Assembly: GCF_030296895.1 (NCBI RefSeq)
Contig: NZ_AP028022.1
Location: 744,001-808,000, forward strand
Origin: Helicobacter felistomachi
Lineage (GTDB): Bacteria; Campylobacterota; Campylobacteria; Campylobacterales; Helicobacteraceae
DNA length: 64,000 nucleotides
Reading direction: 5' to 3'
Position numbers and translations under genes: made by a program. Shown here in pieces: positions 25,377-36,457 of the stretch. The stretch's first letter is position 1; each line of letters begins with the position of its first letter. The notes beneath the pieces are model-generated. The model was not told where the DNA came from and made no database searches. It saw only the letters and a list, made by a program, of their open reading frames with translations.

Positions 25377-26085
25377 GCAAATTCCTTTGTACTGCTGATT
25401 TTAATGATGTCTAATAAGGCTTGTGGGTCTAGGCACGCTTTGCCGATCAGCACGCCATCGACTTCTTGTAGGCTTAAAATGGCCTCGGCATTGCCCACTT
25501 GCACGCTCCCCCATAAACGATCTTCACACGGGGTTTAAGGCAAGCTTTAAGCCCCCCGATGGTGTTGGCAATGTCGCCCGCTTGCGCGCTCACCCCCGTG
25601 CCAATCGCCCAAATCGGTTCATAGGCAACAATGAGCTTAGGATACTCCAAGTCGATCCCCTCAAGTTGTGTTAAAAGGTAATCCAAAGTCGCCTTTTGTC
25701 CTAAATTTCTTGTATCCAGCGATTCGCCGATGCAAAAGACGATTTGAAAACCCTGTTTCTTAAAGAAAGCAAACTTCTCAAGGCAAAAGCTAGGTGTTTC
25801 GCCTAGCAACAAACGCCTTTCGCTATGCCCGATGAGAATAGAGCTAATGCCTAGCTCTTGCAGGGCGTGCAGGGTGATTTCACCCGTGAAAGCCCCCTCA
25901 AGCGCAGGGTAGGCATTTTGTGCCCCCAGTTGGATGCCAGTAGACTGACACACCCCAAGGGCACTTAAAGGGGGGAAAAGCGTGAGGAAGGGGGCTAATT
26001 CTTGGGGTAGATTTTTTTGCAAATGCTTTAAATAGGGCAATAAATCAAGCGCATAGGATTTAAAATTAGCCAAGACGAATTTCAC
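25373..26085 (-). CDS. tpiA: Triosephosphate isomerase, frameshifted near the C-terminus as written
   Basis: The start is GTG at 26085 with GGGAG 6 nt upstream, giving MKFVLANFKSY. The catalytic set is K9, H87 (LIGHSERR) and E156 (AYEPIWAIGTG). The frame breaks in the run of five C at 25508-25512 (G5 on the coding strand). With a sixth G, RVKIVYGG continues to SVQVGNAEAILSLQEV, the phosphate-binding GKACLDP region and a stop at 25373-25375 that overlaps the lpxD ATG. The repaired protein is about 237 residues, normal for TpiA. As written, the last ~50 residues are lost, including part of the phosphate loop, so a sequence error is more likely than real loss. Confidence 0.88.
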
Positions 26086-26156
26086 GATGTGCTCCCAAAT
26101 TTGCCATATCTTAGCAAAACATGGCAAAAATCGCTAAAAAGTTACCATAATTTTGC

Positions 26157-26162
26157 TATCAT
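26157..26162 (+). promoter_or_regulatory. -10 box (TATCAT) for frdCAB
   Basis: GCTATCAT lies 32 nt upstream of the frdC ATG in the AT-rich gap divergent from tpiA. TTAGGAG forms the ribosome-binding site. No clear -35. Confidence 0.45.
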
Positions 26163-26193
26163 TTTTCAATCGTAATCATCTTAGGAGTGTTGC

Positions 26194-26952
26194 ATGCAAC
26201 AAGAGGAAATCATTGAGGGCTATTATGGCGTGGGGGCGGAGCGTAAAAAAAGTGGGATTTATGCTAAACTCGACTTTTTACAGAGCGCAACGGGGCTTGT
26301 TTTAGCTTTGTTTATGATCGCGCACATGTTCTTTGTCAGCAGCATTTTAATCAGTGATAAGGCGATGTATGCGGTTACAAAATTCTTTGAGGGCAGTTTG
26401 TTTATCAAGGCAGGCGAGCCTGCGATTGTGAGTGCGGTGGCAGCAGCCGTCATCGTCATCTTGGTTGCTCACGCTTTTTTAGCGCTGCGTAAATTCCCCA
26501 TCAACTACAGGCAATATAAAATCTTCCAAACCCATAAATACCTCATGAAGCACGGCGACACCAGCCTATGGATGGTGCAAGTGGGTACAGGTTTTGCGAT
26601 GTTCTTTTTGGCCAGCATCCACTTGTTTGTGATGCTCACCGCCCCGCACAGCATAGGGCCGCACGCTTCTTCTTACCGCTTTGTTACCCAGCACTTTTGG
26701 TTACTCTACATATTCTTACTCATTTCTGTCGAGTTGCACGGCTCGATCGGGCTTTACCGCCTAGCCATTAAATGGGGTTGGTTTAAGGACATGGGCATCG
26801 ATCAATTACGCAAGATCAAATGGGGCATGAGCGTGTTTTTTATTGTGTTGGGGCTACTCACCTATGGCTCTTATGTCAAACACGGGATCATGCAAAAAGC
26901 AGAAATTTCTAGCATGCAACAAGCCGTGCAAGCGGACGAACAACTCCACTAA
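26194..26952 (+). CDS. frdC: Fumarate reductase cytochrome b subunit FrdC
   Basis: This 252-residue membrane protein has five hydrophobic helices. It is the di-heme menaquinol-oxidising anchor of quinol:fumarate reductase, of the Wolinella/Helicobacter type. Heme-ligand candidates are the membrane His residues, including those in MIAHMFFVS, VAHAFLALRK, LASIHLFVML and SVELHGSIGLYR. It is the first gene of frdCAB, 15 nt before frdA. The single large subunit with five helices sets it apart from the E. coli FrdC/FrdD pair. Confidence 0.94.
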   Translation: MQQEEIIEGYYGVGAERKKSGIYAKLDFLQSATGLVLALFMIAHMFFVSSILISDKAMYAVTKFFEGSLFIKAGEPAIVSAVAAAVIVILVAHAFLALRKFPINYRQYKIFQTHKYLMKHGDTSLWMVQVGTGFAMFFLASIHLFVMLTAPHSIGPHASSYRFVTQHFWLLYIFLLISVELHGSIGLYRLAIKWGWFKDMGIDQLRKIKWGMSVFFIVLGLLTYGSYVKHGIMQKAEISSMQQAVQADEQLH

Positions 26953-26967
26953 CAAGAAGGATTCATC

Positions 26968-29037
26968 ATGAAGATAGTTTATTGCGATGCATTGGTGGTG
27001 GGCGGGGGGTTAGCCGGCTTAAGAGCTAGCATCGCCTGCCGCCAAGTGGGTTTAGATGTGATTGTGCTTTCTTTAGTGCCCGTCAGGCGCAGCCACTCTG
27101 CCGCCGCACAAGGCGGGATGCAAGCCAGCCTTGGCAATGCCAAAATGAGCGAGGGAGACAATGAGGATCTGCACTTTTTAGACACAGTCAAAGGGAGCGA
27201 CTGGGGTTGCGACCAACAAGTGGCGCGCATGTTTGTCACCACTGCCCCTAAAGCAATCCGTGAGCTTGCCAGCTGGGGCGTGCCATGGACTCGCATTAAA
27301 AAGGGCGATCGCCCTGCGGTGATCAATGGCGAGCATGTGACGATCACCGAGAGAGAGGATCGGCATGGCTATATTTTGAGCCGCGACTTTGGGGGGACTA
27401 AAAAATGGCGCACTTGTTTTACCGCTGATGCGACCGGGCACACCATGCTCTACGCGGTAGCTAACGAAGCCTTGCACCACAAAGTTAAGATCGAAGATCG
27501 CAAAGAGGTGATTGCTTTGATCCACCATGGCGGTAAATGTTACGGCGCGGTGGTGCGGGATTTAATCACAGGCGAGATTGCCGGCTATGTGGCTAAGGGC
27601 ACACTTCTAGCCACGGGCGGTTATGGGCGGGTGTATAAGCACACCACCAACGCCGTGATCTGCGATGGTGTAGGCATTGCCACCGCCCTAGAAACGGGAG
27701 TTGCCAAACTAGGCAACATGGAAGCCGTGCAATTTCACCCCACTGCCTTAGTGCCTAGTGGGATTTTGATGACAGAAGGCTGTCGAGGCGATGGAGGGAT
27801 TTTGCGCGATAAATTTGGGCGCAGATTCATGCCCGCTTATGAGCCTGAGAAAAAAGAATTGGCTAGCCGTGATGTAGTGAGTCGCCATATTTTGAGCCAT
27901 ATCAAAAAAGGCTATGGGGCAAACTCCCCCTATGGCGACCATGTGTGGCTAGACATCGCCATTTTAGGGCGCGCGCATGTGGAGAAAAACCTACGCGATG
28001 TCCACGACATTGCCAAGACTTTTGCGGGCATTGATGCGGCCGATGACAGCCTAGAAACGGAAGAAAACCTAAAAGGCATGCCCACAGACGAGCCCGATTT
28101 TGGCCCCGGAACGCCCAAACAAAAAGGCTGGGTGCCCATCAAGCCCATGCAGCACTACTCGATGGGGGGTCTGCGCACCGACTACAAGGGGCATAGCCAC
28201 CTAAAAGGGCTCTTTTGTGCAGGTGAGGCGGCGTGTTGGGATTTGCACGGCTTTAACCGCTTGGGGGGCAACTCTGTGAGCGAGGCAGTGGTGGCGGGCA
28301 TGATCATTGGCGATTACTTCGCCCAGTATTGCCAAAAGGCAGAGTTAGACATCAGCACCCACATTGTGGAGCAGTTTATCCAAAAGAGCCACGAGCACAT
28401 CCAAGAGTTGTTACACAACGATGGAAAGGAAAATGTCTATGAAATCCGCGAGCGCATGCGCGAGATCATGGACGAGAAAGTGGGCGTGTTTAGAGATGGC
28501 AAAACCCTAGAGGAGGCTTTAAATGAGCTCGAAGAGCTTTACAAACGCTCTAAAAATATCCATGTGAAAAACAAAAAGACCCACAACAACCCCGAGTTGG
28601 AGGATGCCTACCGCACCCAAAGGATGCTTAAAATTGCCCTATGTGTGACCAAAGGTGCGCTCGATCGCACCGAAAGCCGCGGCGCACACATGCGCACCGA
28701 CCACCCTAAGCGCGACGATGCCAACTGGTTAAACCGCACCCTTGCGTCATGGCCAGATCCCAACCAAACTCTACCCACCTTAGAGTACGAGCCTTTAGAC
28801 ATCATGTCTATGGAACTTAGCCCAGACTTTAGGGGTTATGGTGCAAAGGGTAACTTTATCCCACACCCACTCAAAGAACAAAGGGATGCCCAAATTAAAG
28901 AGATCACAGAGCGCATACAAGCCCAAGGCGGGGATCGCTACGCCCTGCAGGAGGCGTTGATGCCCTTTGATTTACAGCCCAAATACAAGGCGCGCAATGT
29001 CCGCCTAAGCGATTTAGAAACACATCAAGGAGAATAA
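26968..29037 (+). CDS. frdA: Fumarate reductase flavoprotein subunit FrdA
   Basis: This 689-residue flavoprotein has the dinucleotide loop [11 protein letters not shown] (10-20). H43 in [11 protein letters not shown] is the expected site of covalent FAD attachment. The active-site segments [13 protein letters not shown] and [11 protein letters not shown] are present, as are [23 protein letters not shown] and the capping domain. It reduces fumarate to succinate, or can oxidise succinate, on the cytoplasmic side. It is long but normal for the Wolinella-type enzyme and directly followed by frdB. Confidence 0.97.
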   Translation: MKIVYCDALVVGGGLAGLRASIACRQVGLDVIVLSLVPVRRSHSAAAQGGMQASLGNAKMSEGDNEDLHFLDTVKGSDWGCDQQVARMFVTTAPKAIRELASWGVPWTRIKKGDRPAVINGEHVTITEREDRHGYILSRDFGGTKKWRTCFTADATGHTMLYAVANEALHHKVKIEDRKEVIALIHHGGKCYGAVVRDLITGEIAGYVAKGTLLATGGYGRVYKHTTNAVICDGVGIATALETGVAKLGNMEAVQFHPTALVPSGILMTEGCRGDGGILRDKFGRRFMPAYEPEKKELASRDVVSRHILSHIKKGYGANSPYGDHVWLDIAILGRAHVEKNLRDVHDIAKTFAGIDAADDSLETEENLKGMPTDEPDFGPGTPKQKGWVPIKPMQHYSMGGLRTDYKGHSHLKGLFCAGEAACWDLHGFNRLGGNSVSEAVVAGMIIGDYFAQYCQKAELDISTHIVEQFIQKSHEHIQELLHNDGKENVYEIRERMREIMDEKVGVFRDGKTLEEALNELEELYKRSKNIHVKNKKTHNNPELEDAYRTQRMLKIALCVTKGALDRTESRGAHMRTDHPKRDDANWLNRTLASWPDPNQTLPTLEYEPLDIMSMELSPDFRGYGAKGNFIPHPLKEQRDAQIKEITERIQAQGGDRYALQEALMPFDLQPKYKARNVRLSDLETHQGE

Positions 29038-29766
29038 ATGGGACGGCAAATCACCATCCGCGCCTTAAAATTTGACCCTCAAAGTGCAGTGTCTAAACCC
29101 CACTTTAAAGAGTACCAGCTAGAGGAAATCCCATCGATGACCTTATTTATTGCGTTAGGGATGATCCGCGAGAAAATGGACCCTGACTTGAGCTTTGACT
29201 TTGTGTGTCGGGCGGGCATTTGTGGCAGCTGTGCCATGATGGTCAATGGCCGCCCGCGTCTAGCCTGTAAAACGCTCACTTCTGGTTTTAGTGAGAGTGT
29301 GATCACGCTCATGCCCATGCCCTCTTTCCCCTTAATCAAGGATTTAAGCGTGAATACAGGCGAGTGGTTTGCCGGCATGAACGCGCGGGTGGAAAGCTGG
29401 GCGCACCATAAAAAAGAAGTGGACATCACGCGCCCTGAAGAGCGCATCGACCCGGATGAGGCGCAAAATGTTTTTGAGCTCGATCGTTGTATTGAGTGCG
29501 GGTGTTGCATCGCTGCTTGTGGGACAAAGCTCATGCGCGAAAACTTCATCGGCGCAGCGGGGATGAATCGCGCCATGCGCTTTTTGATCGACTCGCACGA
29601 TGAGCGCACCGATGATGACTTCTACGAGTTGGTGGGCGATGACGATGGGGTCTTTGGGTGCATGAGCCTGATTGGCTGCCACGACACCTGCCCTAAACAA
29701 ATCCCCTTACAAGGCACTTTAGCCGACTTGCGCAATAAAATGGTGAAAGTCGGCAAAGCCCGCTAA
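29038..29766 (+). CDS. frdB: Fumarate reductase iron-sulfur subunit FrdB
   Basis: This 242-residue electron-transfer subunit links FrdA to the cytochrome b. It carries a [2Fe-2S] site (C57, C62, C65, C77), then the 4Fe-4S and 3Fe-4S sites in [12 protein letters not shown] (about residues 151-162) and [14 protein letters not shown] (about 208-221). The cysteine pattern matches the Wolinella and Helicobacter proteins. It starts directly after the frdA stop and ends 5 nt before the convergent waaL-like gene. Confidence 0.97.
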   Translation: MGRQITIRALKFDPQSAVSKPHFKEYQLEEIPSMTLFIALGMIREKMDPDLSFDFVCRAGICGSCAMMVNGRPRLACKTLTSGFSESVITLMPMPSFPLIKDLSVNTGEWFAGMNARVESWAHHKKEVDITRPEERIDPDEAQNVFELDRCIECGCCIAACGTKLMRENFIGAAGMNRAMRFLIDSHDERTDDDFYELVGDDDGVFGCMSLIGCHDTCPKQIPLQGTLADLRNKMVKVGKAR

Positions 29767-29771
29767 GTGCT

Positions 29772-31043
29772 TTAGCTAGCTCCTATTTGTGAGTCGCTAC
29801 CTAAGTTGCTCTTTAGCGGCTTAGCGTGTAGTCGCTTGGAGATTGCTGCCATGACCACCATCCCCACAAAAAAACTGCCTTCAATGAAAAAATCAAAGGG
29901 ATCGAAGCCAATCCCCAGGCTTATATAAAAGATCAGCATAGAGAGCATAAACACCCCAATGGTGTCTTTTCGTTTGGCAAAAAAGCACCAAAGCACGCAT
30001 AAAAACCATGCCAACGCCACCAGCCCCAAGACCCCTCTATGTGCTAGGGTGTTGAAAAACTCATTGTCGTATTTTTCAGCACAATCGATTTGATCGGCCT
30101 TACGGTAAGAGTGTGCTAGAGCTAAAATCTCATCGATCCGGCGGCACTTCGTGCTAAGGCTCATGCCAATGAGGGGTGAAAGCTTAGCGATGGCTAGGGC
30201 TTCTTGCCAGCGGGCAAGGCGCAAACCGATGCTTGAATTGGGGTTTTTTTGGGCAAAAAGTTGCAGGTCTTGCCTAAAACTTTCTTCTTTAGTCCTTGCC
30301 GCCTGCAAGAGGGCGTGTTGCTCTAGGGTTTGGTTTAATAAGAACAGCCCGCCAAAGCACAGCGCCATAAGCCCCATGTAGCTCCATTCTTTTGTGTGCC
30401 TTAAAAACACACAGAGGGCTAAAAAGGTGATGGCAAAGGCGATGGATGCACTTCTAGTGGCGCTAAAGAGCACCACCAAAAACCCCGCCAGCATCGCCCC
30501 ACTAAAAAGCCATTTTTCTTGACGTTTGTCTGTAGTTAGGGCATAGATAAAACAGCCAAAAATTGCCATAGCAGTGAGCGTGACAAAGCCTACAATAGTG
30601 CTCAAACCCGCCACCCGCCCCATACCCAAAAAGACCTTTTGCACGAAAGCCAGTCCCCCATTAAAAAAACAAGTAAAAGCCATGCTGTAAAACAAGATTT
30701 TGGTGTTGAGGCGCACCTGCGTGCCGCTTAGGCAAATGAGCGCAATGACACCCAGCACATAGACTAGGGGCATGTTTAAAGAGCGCAAATTGTAATGCCA
30801 AGCTTCTAAGTCCCCGCCCACAAATAAGTTCGGCAACACCACTAAAAACATGGTAAACATAGAAGCAATGAGCCATCTAAAAGGCCTTAGCTGCAGCGGG
30901 GGTTTGGAGGCTTTGTAGTAGAGCATGGCTCCCACAGCCAGCACCACCACTAAAATTTGGGGGACGGGCTTTTTAAATGAAAAAATAAAAAAGAGGGCGA
31001 AAAAGAGAGTCGCCAGTTTGTGGCGATCCCAAGAGAGCCACAT
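29772..31043 (-). CDS. waaL: O-antigen ligase-like membrane protein (WaaL/Wzy family)
   Basis: This 423-residue protein has about eleven predicted membrane helices and one larger hydrophilic loop (roughly residues 235-325) before the last group of helices, the usual place for the periplasmic loop of O-antigen ligases. The His in TLAHRGVLGL corresponds in position to the conserved His of that family. It probably joins O-antigen to the lipid A core at the periplasmic face. In H. pylori the waaL gene also lies next to rpsO and flhA, which supports the call, though sequence similarity in this family is low. Confidence 0.78.
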   Translation of the reverse strand: MWLSWDRHKLATLFFALFFIFSFKKPVPQILVVVLAVGAMLYYKASKPPLQLRPFRWLIASMFTMFLVVLPNLFVGGDLEAWHYNLRSLNMPLVYVLGVIALICLSGTQVRLNTKILFYSMAFTCFFNGGLAFVQKVFLGMGRVAGLSTIVGFVTLTAMAIFGCFIYALTTDKRQEKWLFSGAMLAGFLVVLFSATRSASIAFAITFLALCVFLRHTKEWSYMGLMALCFGGLFLLNQTLEQHALLQAARTKEESFRQDLQLFAQKNPNSSIGLRLARWQEALAIAKLSPLIGMSLSTKCRRIDEILALAHSYRKADQIDCAEKYDNEFFNTLAHRGVLGLVALAWFLCVLWCFFAKRKDTIGVFMLSMLIFYISLGIGFDPFDFFIEGSFFVGMVVMAAISKRLHAKPLKSNLGSDSQIGAS

Positions 31044-31050
31044 TGGGAGC

Positions 31051-31323
31051 CTAGCGATTCTTGATGCCTAATGCTTCAATGAGCGTTACATAGCGCTCGT
31101 GCTGTGTGTCTTTGAGGTATTTGAGTAGGTTTTTGCGATGCCCCACGAGTTTTAAAAGCCCTAGACGGCTGGAGTGGTCCTTGGGGTTGTTTTTTAAATG
31201 GGCGGTCAAGTCCGCAATCCTTTGGCTCAAAAGCGCGATTTGCACCTCGCTAGAACCTGTGTCGTTGTCTTGTCGGGCGAAGCGTTTAATGATCTCTTGC
31301 TTCTTCTCCGTACTTAAAGCCAT
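31051..31323 (-). CDS. rpsO: 30S ribosomal protein S15
   Basis: The 90-residue protein has the S15 pattern: [48 protein letters not shown]15 binds 16S rRNA early in 30S assembly. AGGAGG lies about 6 nt before the ATG, and a TATAAT box is 35 nt upstream on the same strand. The gap to waaL is 7 nt. Confidence 0.98.
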   Translation of the reverse strand: MALSTEKKQEIIKRFARQDNDTGSSEVQIALLSQRIADLTAHLKNNPKDHSSRLGLLKLVGHRKNLLKYLKDTQHERYVTLIEALGIKNR

Positions 31324-31357
31324 GAAGACCTCCTATAGGAAATTTACATAAGCCCGC

Positions 31358-31363
31358 ATTATA
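31358..31363 (-). promoter_or_regulatory. -10 box (TATAAT) for rpsO
   Basis: On the minus strand GGTTATAATGCGGG lies 35-40 nt upstream of the rpsO ATG. The palindrome TCCTATAGGA (31331-31340) sits between it and the start and covers the ribosome-binding site, so it could mask it. Confidence 0.6.
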
Positions 31364-31394
31364 ACCTAAAAAGTCAAATTTTACATGAAAAATT

Positions 31395-31400
31395 GTAGAA
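31395..31400 (+). promoter_or_regulatory. Possible -10 box (TAGAAT) for flhA
   Basis: TTGTAGAAT lies about 40 nt upstream of the GTG at 31438, divergent from the rpsO promoter. No sigma-54 or sigma-28 consensus is visible, so sigma-80 transcription is more likely. Confidence 0.4.
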
Positions 31401-31437
31401 TGAAGGGGTTTTGACGCAATTTAATTCAAGGCAGTTA

Positions 31438-33636
31438 GTGGCGCGCAACAAGCAAAAGAGCATTTTAAAGCGGACATTCCCTTTTTTAAGGCAACTGACT
31501 CAGTCTAAGGACTTGACCGTTGTGGCGTTTGTGATCGCCATTTTGGCGATCATCATCGTGCCTCTGCCTCCTTTTTTACTCGATTTTTTGCTGACAATCT
31601 CCATTGCTCTATCGGTACTCATCATCTTGATCGGGCTTTACATCACCAAGCCCACGGATTTTAGTGCTTTTCCGACTTTGCTCTTGATTGTAACGCTTTA
31701 CCGCCTCGCGCTCAATGTCGCCACCACGCGCATGATCTTAACGCAGGGCTACAAGGGACCTAGCGCGGTGAGCGACATCATCAGTGCTTTCGGAGAATTT
31801 ACCGTGAGCGGGAACTATGTGATCGGGACGATCATTTTTAGTATTCTAGTTTTGGTGAATTTATTAGTGGTTACCAATGGTTCAACGCGCGTTACAGAGG
31901 TGCGCGCGCGCTTTGCCTTAGACGCGATGCCGGGCAAGCAGATGGCGATCGATGCGGATTTGAACTCAGGGCTCATTGACAATGAAGAAGCCAAAAAAAG
32001 GCGCGCTGCTTTGAGCCAAGAAGCCGACTTTTACGGCGCGATGGATGGGGCGAGTAAGTTCGTCAAGGGCGATGCCATCGCCTCTATCATCATCACGTTA
32101 ATCAACATCATTGGGGGCTTTTTAGTGGGGGTGTTCCAAAGGGACATGACCATGGCTTACAGCGCCTCGACTTTCACGATTTTAACGATCGGCGATGGGT
32201 TGGTGAGCCAAATTCCCGCCTTAATCATTGCCACCGCCACGGGCATTGTTGCCACGCGCACCACCCAGCACGAGGAGGAAAACTTCGCCAGTAAGCTCAT
32301 CACCCAGCTTACAGACAAGAGCAAAACCTTGGTCATTGTGGGCTTTATTCTCTTGCTTTTTGCCAGCGTGCCGGGCCTACCCACCTTTTCGCTGTTCTTT
32401 GTGGGCAGTTTGTTTTTATTCATCGCATGGCTCATCTCCAGGGAGGGCAAGGACAATTTATTTTCTAAATTTGAAGCGTGGCTGAGTAAAAAAACAGGCG
32501 TTGATTTGAGCCACAAGTCCGCCACCACCTCCGATCAAGTCCCCACCACTCGCCCCCAAAAGAGCGCAGAGGAGATCAAAAAAGAGGAAGAGCAAGCCAT
32601 CAATGAGGTGCTTAAAATTGAGTTTTTAGAGCTTGCTTTGGGCTACCAGCTCATTTCTCTAGCCGACATTAAACAGGGGGGGGATTTGTTAGAGCGTATT
32701 AGAGGTATCCGCAAAAAGATTGCGAGTGATTACGGCTTTTTAATGCCCCAAATCCGCATTAGAGACAATCTCCAGCTCCCTCCCACGCATTATGAAATCA
32801 AGCTCAAGGGGATCACCATTGGCGATGGGAGCGTGATGCCCGATCGCTTTTTGGCGATGAACACGGGTTTTGCGGGCAAAGAAATCGAGGGGATTCCCAC
32901 TAAAGAGCCCGCCTTTGGCATGGACGCTTTATGGATCGAACCTAAAGACAAAGAGGAAGCGATCATCCAGGGTTATACGATCATCGACCCCTCCACCGTG
33001 ATCGCCACACACACCAGCGAATTGGTCAAAAACTACGCCGAAGAGTTCATCACCAAAGACGAGGTGAAATCGCTTTTAGAACGGCTAGCTAATGATTACC
33101 CCGCCATTGTCGAGGAGGCAAAGAAAATCCCCACCGGGGTGATTCGCTCTGTGTTGCAAGAACTCTTGCACGAGAAAATCCCCATTAAAGACATGCTCAC
33201 CATTCTAGAGACCATCACCGACATCGCCCCCAGCGTGCAAAACGACATCACCATTTTAACCGAGCAGGTGCGCGCAAGGCTTTCACGGGTCATCACCAAT
33301 ATTTTTAAATCCGAGGACGGGACTTTAAAGCTCCTCACTCTAGGCACTGCCACCGAGCAGTTTTTATTAAACAAACTCAAGGATCAAGCTTCGGGTAAAT
33401 TCTTATTGTTAAACGCCACTGAAATGCAACAGCTCATCGAACATGTGTCTGCCGAGTCTATGAAAATCTTACAGCGGGGGATCGCGCCCGTGATTCTCAT
33501 CGTCGATCCCGAGTTGCGCCGTCCGCTCTCCACGAAAATGGAGCAGTTTAAAATCGACATTGTGGTGCTCAGCCACGCCGAGCTAGACACCAACGCCAAA
33601 TATGAGGTGCTAGGCACCATCAACATTAATTTTTAA
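31438..33636 (+). CDS. flhA: Flagellar export apparatus protein FlhA
   Basis: This 732-residue protein has eight N-terminal membrane helices and a large cytoplasmic domain from about residue 350. Family-defining stretches are [38 protein letters not shown] and [10 protein letters not shown] in the FHIPEP region. The cytoplasmic domain is intact. It is the export-gate subunit for flagellar proteins. GTG 31438 (AAGG 6 nt upstream) is chosen because it gives the length I recall for H. pylori FlhA. TTG 31411 would add nine residues and has poorer ribosome-binding spacing. Confidence 0.95.
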   Translation: MARNKQKSILKRTFPFLRQLTQSKDLTVVAFVIAILAIIIVPLPPFLLDFLLTISIALSVLIILIGLYITKPTDFSAFPTLLLIVTLYRLALNVATTRMILTQGYKGPSAVSDIISAFGEFTVSGNYVIGTIIFSILVLVNLLVVTNGSTRVTEVRARFALDAMPGKQMAIDADLNSGLIDNEEAKKRRAALSQEADFYGAMDGASKFVKGDAIASIIITLINIIGGFLVGVFQRDMTMAYSASTFTILTIGDGLVSQIPALIIATATGIVATRTTQHEEENFASKLITQLTDKSKTLVIVGFILLLFASVPGLPTFSLFFVGSLFLFIAWLISREGKDNLFSKFEAWLSKKTGVDLSHKSATTSDQVPTTRPQKSAEEIKKEEEQAINEVLKIEFLELALGYQLISLADIKQGGDLLERIRGIRKKIASDYGFLMPQIRIRDNLQLPPTHYEIKLKGITIGDGSVMPDRFLAMNTGFAGKEIEGIPTKEPAFGMDALWIEPKDKEEAIIQGYTIIDPSTVIATHTSELVKNYAEEFITKDEVKSLLERLANDYPAIVEEAKKIPTGVIRSVLQELLHEKIPIKDMLTILETITDIAPSVQNDITILTEQVRARLSRVITNIFKSEDGTLKLLTLGTATEQFLLNKLKDQASGKFLLLNATEMQQLIEHVSAESMKILQRGIAPVILIVDPELRRPLSTKMEQFKIDIVVLSHAELDTNAKYEVLGTININF

Positions 33637-33644
33637 GGACCAAC

Positions 33645-34729
33645 ATGCAAGTTTTCCACTTATCCCACATCGACTTAGACGGCTATGGATGCCAATTCAT
33701 CAGCTACCATTTTTTTAAAGACATTAAATTTTACAACGCCAACTACGGGCGGGAGGTGAGCGCGAGGCTACACGAAATTTTAGACGACATCAGCCGGGCA
33801 CTAGAACCCAAGCGCAAAATCTTGATTCTTGTTACAGACTTGAATTTAACTCTAAATGAGGCGCAGTTTTTGCAAGAACAAAGCGATGCCCTACGTTTGC
33901 AGGGGCTTGAGGTGCAGGTGTTGCTGCTAGATCACCACGCCACCGGCCAAGATGCGGCTAAAATCTACCACTGGTACCACCTAGACACCGAGCGCAGCGC
34001 ATCTAAAATCACCTTTGAAACTTTGCAAAAGCTCTACTCCCCTTTGGAAAACATTGAAAACCTAGCCCCGATGGTGGAGATGATCAACTCCATTGACATT
34101 TGGCAAGAGGGGGGCTTTGGTTTTGAGTTTGGCAAGGTGTGCATGCGCATGATCTCAAGCACCCACGAGCTCAACCGCTTCATGTTTGATGAAGAGCACC
34201 GCGCCTATAAATTCGCCCTTTTAAAGAAAGTGCCCGACTATCTGCACCAAGAAAGGGGAGAGGTTGCCTTTGACAACGATTTATTCAGGCTTAAAAAATC
34301 GCTTTGGGGGGTAACCCGGATTTAGAAACAATGGACAACATCGCCTCCAACGCCCAAGTTGCCCTACTTTCACAAAAAAAAGAGGAGTGCGCCCTAGAGT
34401 GTGAGGGCAAAAAGGGGTTTTTGAGTTATAGCATGGGGGGCATTAGCGTGTTGGCTAATCTCTTTTTGGAGCAAAACCCTGAATTTGACTTTTATATCGA
34501 TGTGAGCCCTAAAGGGTCGGTGAGCTTGCGCTCCAATGGGAAGTGCGATGTGAGTAACTTAAGTAAACAATATTTCAATGGGGGCGGGCATAAAAACGCC
34601 AGCGGGGGGAAAATAGAAGGCTTTAAAGAAAGTTTTAGCTACTATGACATTAAGGAGCAGTTAGAAAAGGTGTTTCACAAGGAAAAGGGGGCTGATTACA
34701 GCTTTTTTGGGAACCGCTTCGAGTTTTAA
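33645..34729 (+). CDS. DHH-family phosphoesterase, frameshifted as written
   Basis: The N-terminal half has the DHH domain motifs SHIDLDGYGCQF and LLLDHHAT, which bind metal for phosphodiester hydrolysis. The C-terminal half has the DHHA1 substrate motif GGGHKNASGG. The frame breaks in the G6 run at 34306-34311. With a seventh G, KKSLWG continues to GNPDLETMDN. The repaired protein is about 361 residues, the normal size for NrnA/RecJ-like nano-RNases. In H. pylori a DHH gene also follows flhA. As written, translation would stop about 15 nt after the run and split the two domains. Confidence 0.82.
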
Positions 34730-34761
34730 GCTAAGCCCAAAGAAAATTGAAAGGAGAGTCC

Positions 34762-35454
34762 ATGAAAACCCAATCTGCATCGTATTTTCTTGCTCTAAGT
34801 TTATTGACAGGTTGTGTGAGCTACCAAATCAAACCTGAAAAAATCACCAGCTACAACAATGGCATCCAAGTTTTGACCTCTGCTAAACCCGACTCTAAAG
34901 TCCAAGTTGAGGTCGCCCAAAAGAAACTAAAAGGTCTAGACAATCCGCCCCTTGTGATCTATGTGGGGGCGCAGATTTTAAGCGGTGCCCCTGTAAACTT
35001 CGACACCTCTAACATCTCCGTGAGCGAAAAAGGCAGTCCTTTGCCCGTGCTGGGCTTTCAAGCAATGATGAAATCCAGCTACGATTTTGAACCCGTGTTG
35101 CAGAAATTCAACATCGCCACCCCCAACAGCAACATTGTAGAAGATGGCATCGGGCCCTCGATGTTCTACTATGGACAGGGCAGTTTCTTGGCTTACGACA
35201 TGATGTTTGGCATGCCTTTCATGATGATGGACGATGTGCAGACTCAAGAGATCATGCAAGAGGAGAGACAGGCGTTTAAGATCATGGCGATCAACTACCT
35301 CAAACGCTCCACTTTAAAGCCCGATGGCAAGGCCAAAGGGGGCTTTGTGGTGATCGACCCCAAACCCATTAAGCCGGGCACTCTTGTGGTGAAAGTAACC
35401 CTACACAATGAAACCCACACCTTTAAAATAGACATCCAAAACCAACAACCATAG
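34762..35454 (+). CDS. Lipoprotein with Met-rich segment, function unknown
   Basis: The 230-residue product has a lipoprotein signal ending SLLTGC (C18). The mature part begins with a beta-rich region. Between residues 147 and 165 there are seven methionines ([14 protein letters not shown]...IMQ), flanked by Gly and Asp. The C-terminus is again beta-rich ([20 protein letters not shown]). AAGGAG lies 5 nt before the ATG. It sits between the DHH gene and pheS. I recognise no family. The Met cluster could bind Cu(I) or line a hydrophobic pocket, which is speculation. Confidence 0.75.
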   Translation: MKTQSASYFLALSLLTGCVSYQIKPEKITSYNNGIQVLTSAKPDSKVQVEVAQKKLKGLDNPPLVIYVGAQILSGAPVNFDTSNISVSEKGSPLPVLGFQAMMKSSYDFEPVLQKFNIATPNSNIVEDGIGPSMFYYGQGSFLAYDMMFGMPFMMMDDVQTQEIMQEERQAFKIMAINYLKRSTLKPDGKAKGGFVVIDPKPIKPGTLVVKVTLHNETHTFKIDIQNQQP

Positions 35455-35464
35455 AAAGGCAGGC

Positions 35465-36457
35465 ATGCAGGCATTACAAGCGGCTTTAGAAAAACTAGAG
35501 GGAGCCAGGGATTTACACGCGCTTGAAGAAGTGCGCCTACTTGTGCTAGGCAAAAAGGGCTTGCTCGCCCACGCCTTCACAGAGTTAAAAAGCCTAGAGC
35601 AAGAGCAAAGAGCCAAGTACGCCCAAGAACTCAACCGCTTCAAAGAAAGCTTTAGTGCCTTACACGCCCAAAAAAAGCAAGCCCTGCAAGCCCTAAAATT
35701 GCAAGAACGCCTGCAGGCTGAAAAGCTGGACCCCACTCTAGCCAACACCCGTTTTAGCGCGAGTTTGGGCCACCCGCTAAACTATACCAAAGATCGCATC
35801 ATTGCCCACTTCACCCAAAGGGGGTTTAAATTGCACTTAGGCACGCTTGTGGAGGACGATTTTCATAACTTCAGCGCGCTCAATATCCCCGCGCATCACC
35901 CCGCAAGAGCCATGCAAGATACCTTCTACTTTAAAGACCACAAATTGCTACGCACCCACACCTCCCCCACCCAAATCCACGCCATGCAAGAGCAAAGCTT
36001 GCCCATCAAAATGATCGCCGTAGGCCACACTTTTAGACGCGATTACGACACCACACACACCCCCATGTTCTCGCAGGTGGAAGGTTTGGTCGTGGATCAA
36101 GGCGTGCATTTTGGGCATTTAAAGCAAGTCTTAGAAGAGTTTTTACACGCCTTTTTTGGCGCAATTAAGGTACGCTGGCGTGCAAGCTTTTTCCCTTTTA
36201 CAGAACCTAGCGCAGAAGTGGATATTAGCTGTGTTTTCTGTAATCAAAAAGGGTGCAAGGTGTGTAAAAACACGGGGTGGCTAGAGGTGCTAGGTGCAGG
36301 GCTGGTACACCCGCAAGTCTTTAAAAATGTCGGTTTAGAAGGCATGCAAGGCTACGCCTTTGGGCTAGGCATTGAGAGGCTTGCCATGCTCTCTTGTGAG
36401 ATTAACGACCTACGCAGTTTCTTTGAAACCGATTTACGCATGTTGGAGGCGTTTTAA
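35465..36457 (+). CDS. pheS: Phenylalanyl-tRNA synthetase alpha subunit
   Basis: This 330-residue class II synthetase subunit has the catalytic motifs: [20 protein letters not shown] (motif 2 region), [22 protein letters not shown], and motif 3 [13 protein letters not shown] near the C-terminus. An N-terminal coiled coil (about 5-95) binds tRNA. A CxxC...CxxC segment ([16 protein letters not shown]) may hold zinc. The stop overlaps the pheT start by one base. Confidence 0.97.
   Translation: MQALQAALEKLEGARDLHALEEVRLLVLGKKGLLAHAFTELKSLEQEQRAKYAQELNRFKESFSALHAQKKQALQALKLQERLQAEKLDPTLANTRFSASLGHPLNYTKDRIIAHFTQRGFKLHLGTLVEDDFHNFSALNIPAHHPARAMQDTFYFKDHKLLRTHTSPTQIHAMQEQSLPIKMIAVGHTFRRDYDTTHTPMFSQVEGLVVDQGVHFGHLKQVLEEFLHAFFGAIKVRWRASFFPFTEPSAEVDISCVFCNQKGCKVCKNTGWLEVLGAGLVHPQVFKNVGLEGMQGYAFGLGIERLAMLSCEINDLRSFFETDLRMLEAF

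Noticed and set aside
29079-29609. 176-codon minus-strand frame opposite frdB
   Set aside because: frdB on the plus strand carries all iron-sulfur ligands. The opposite frame has no ribosome-binding site or family motif.
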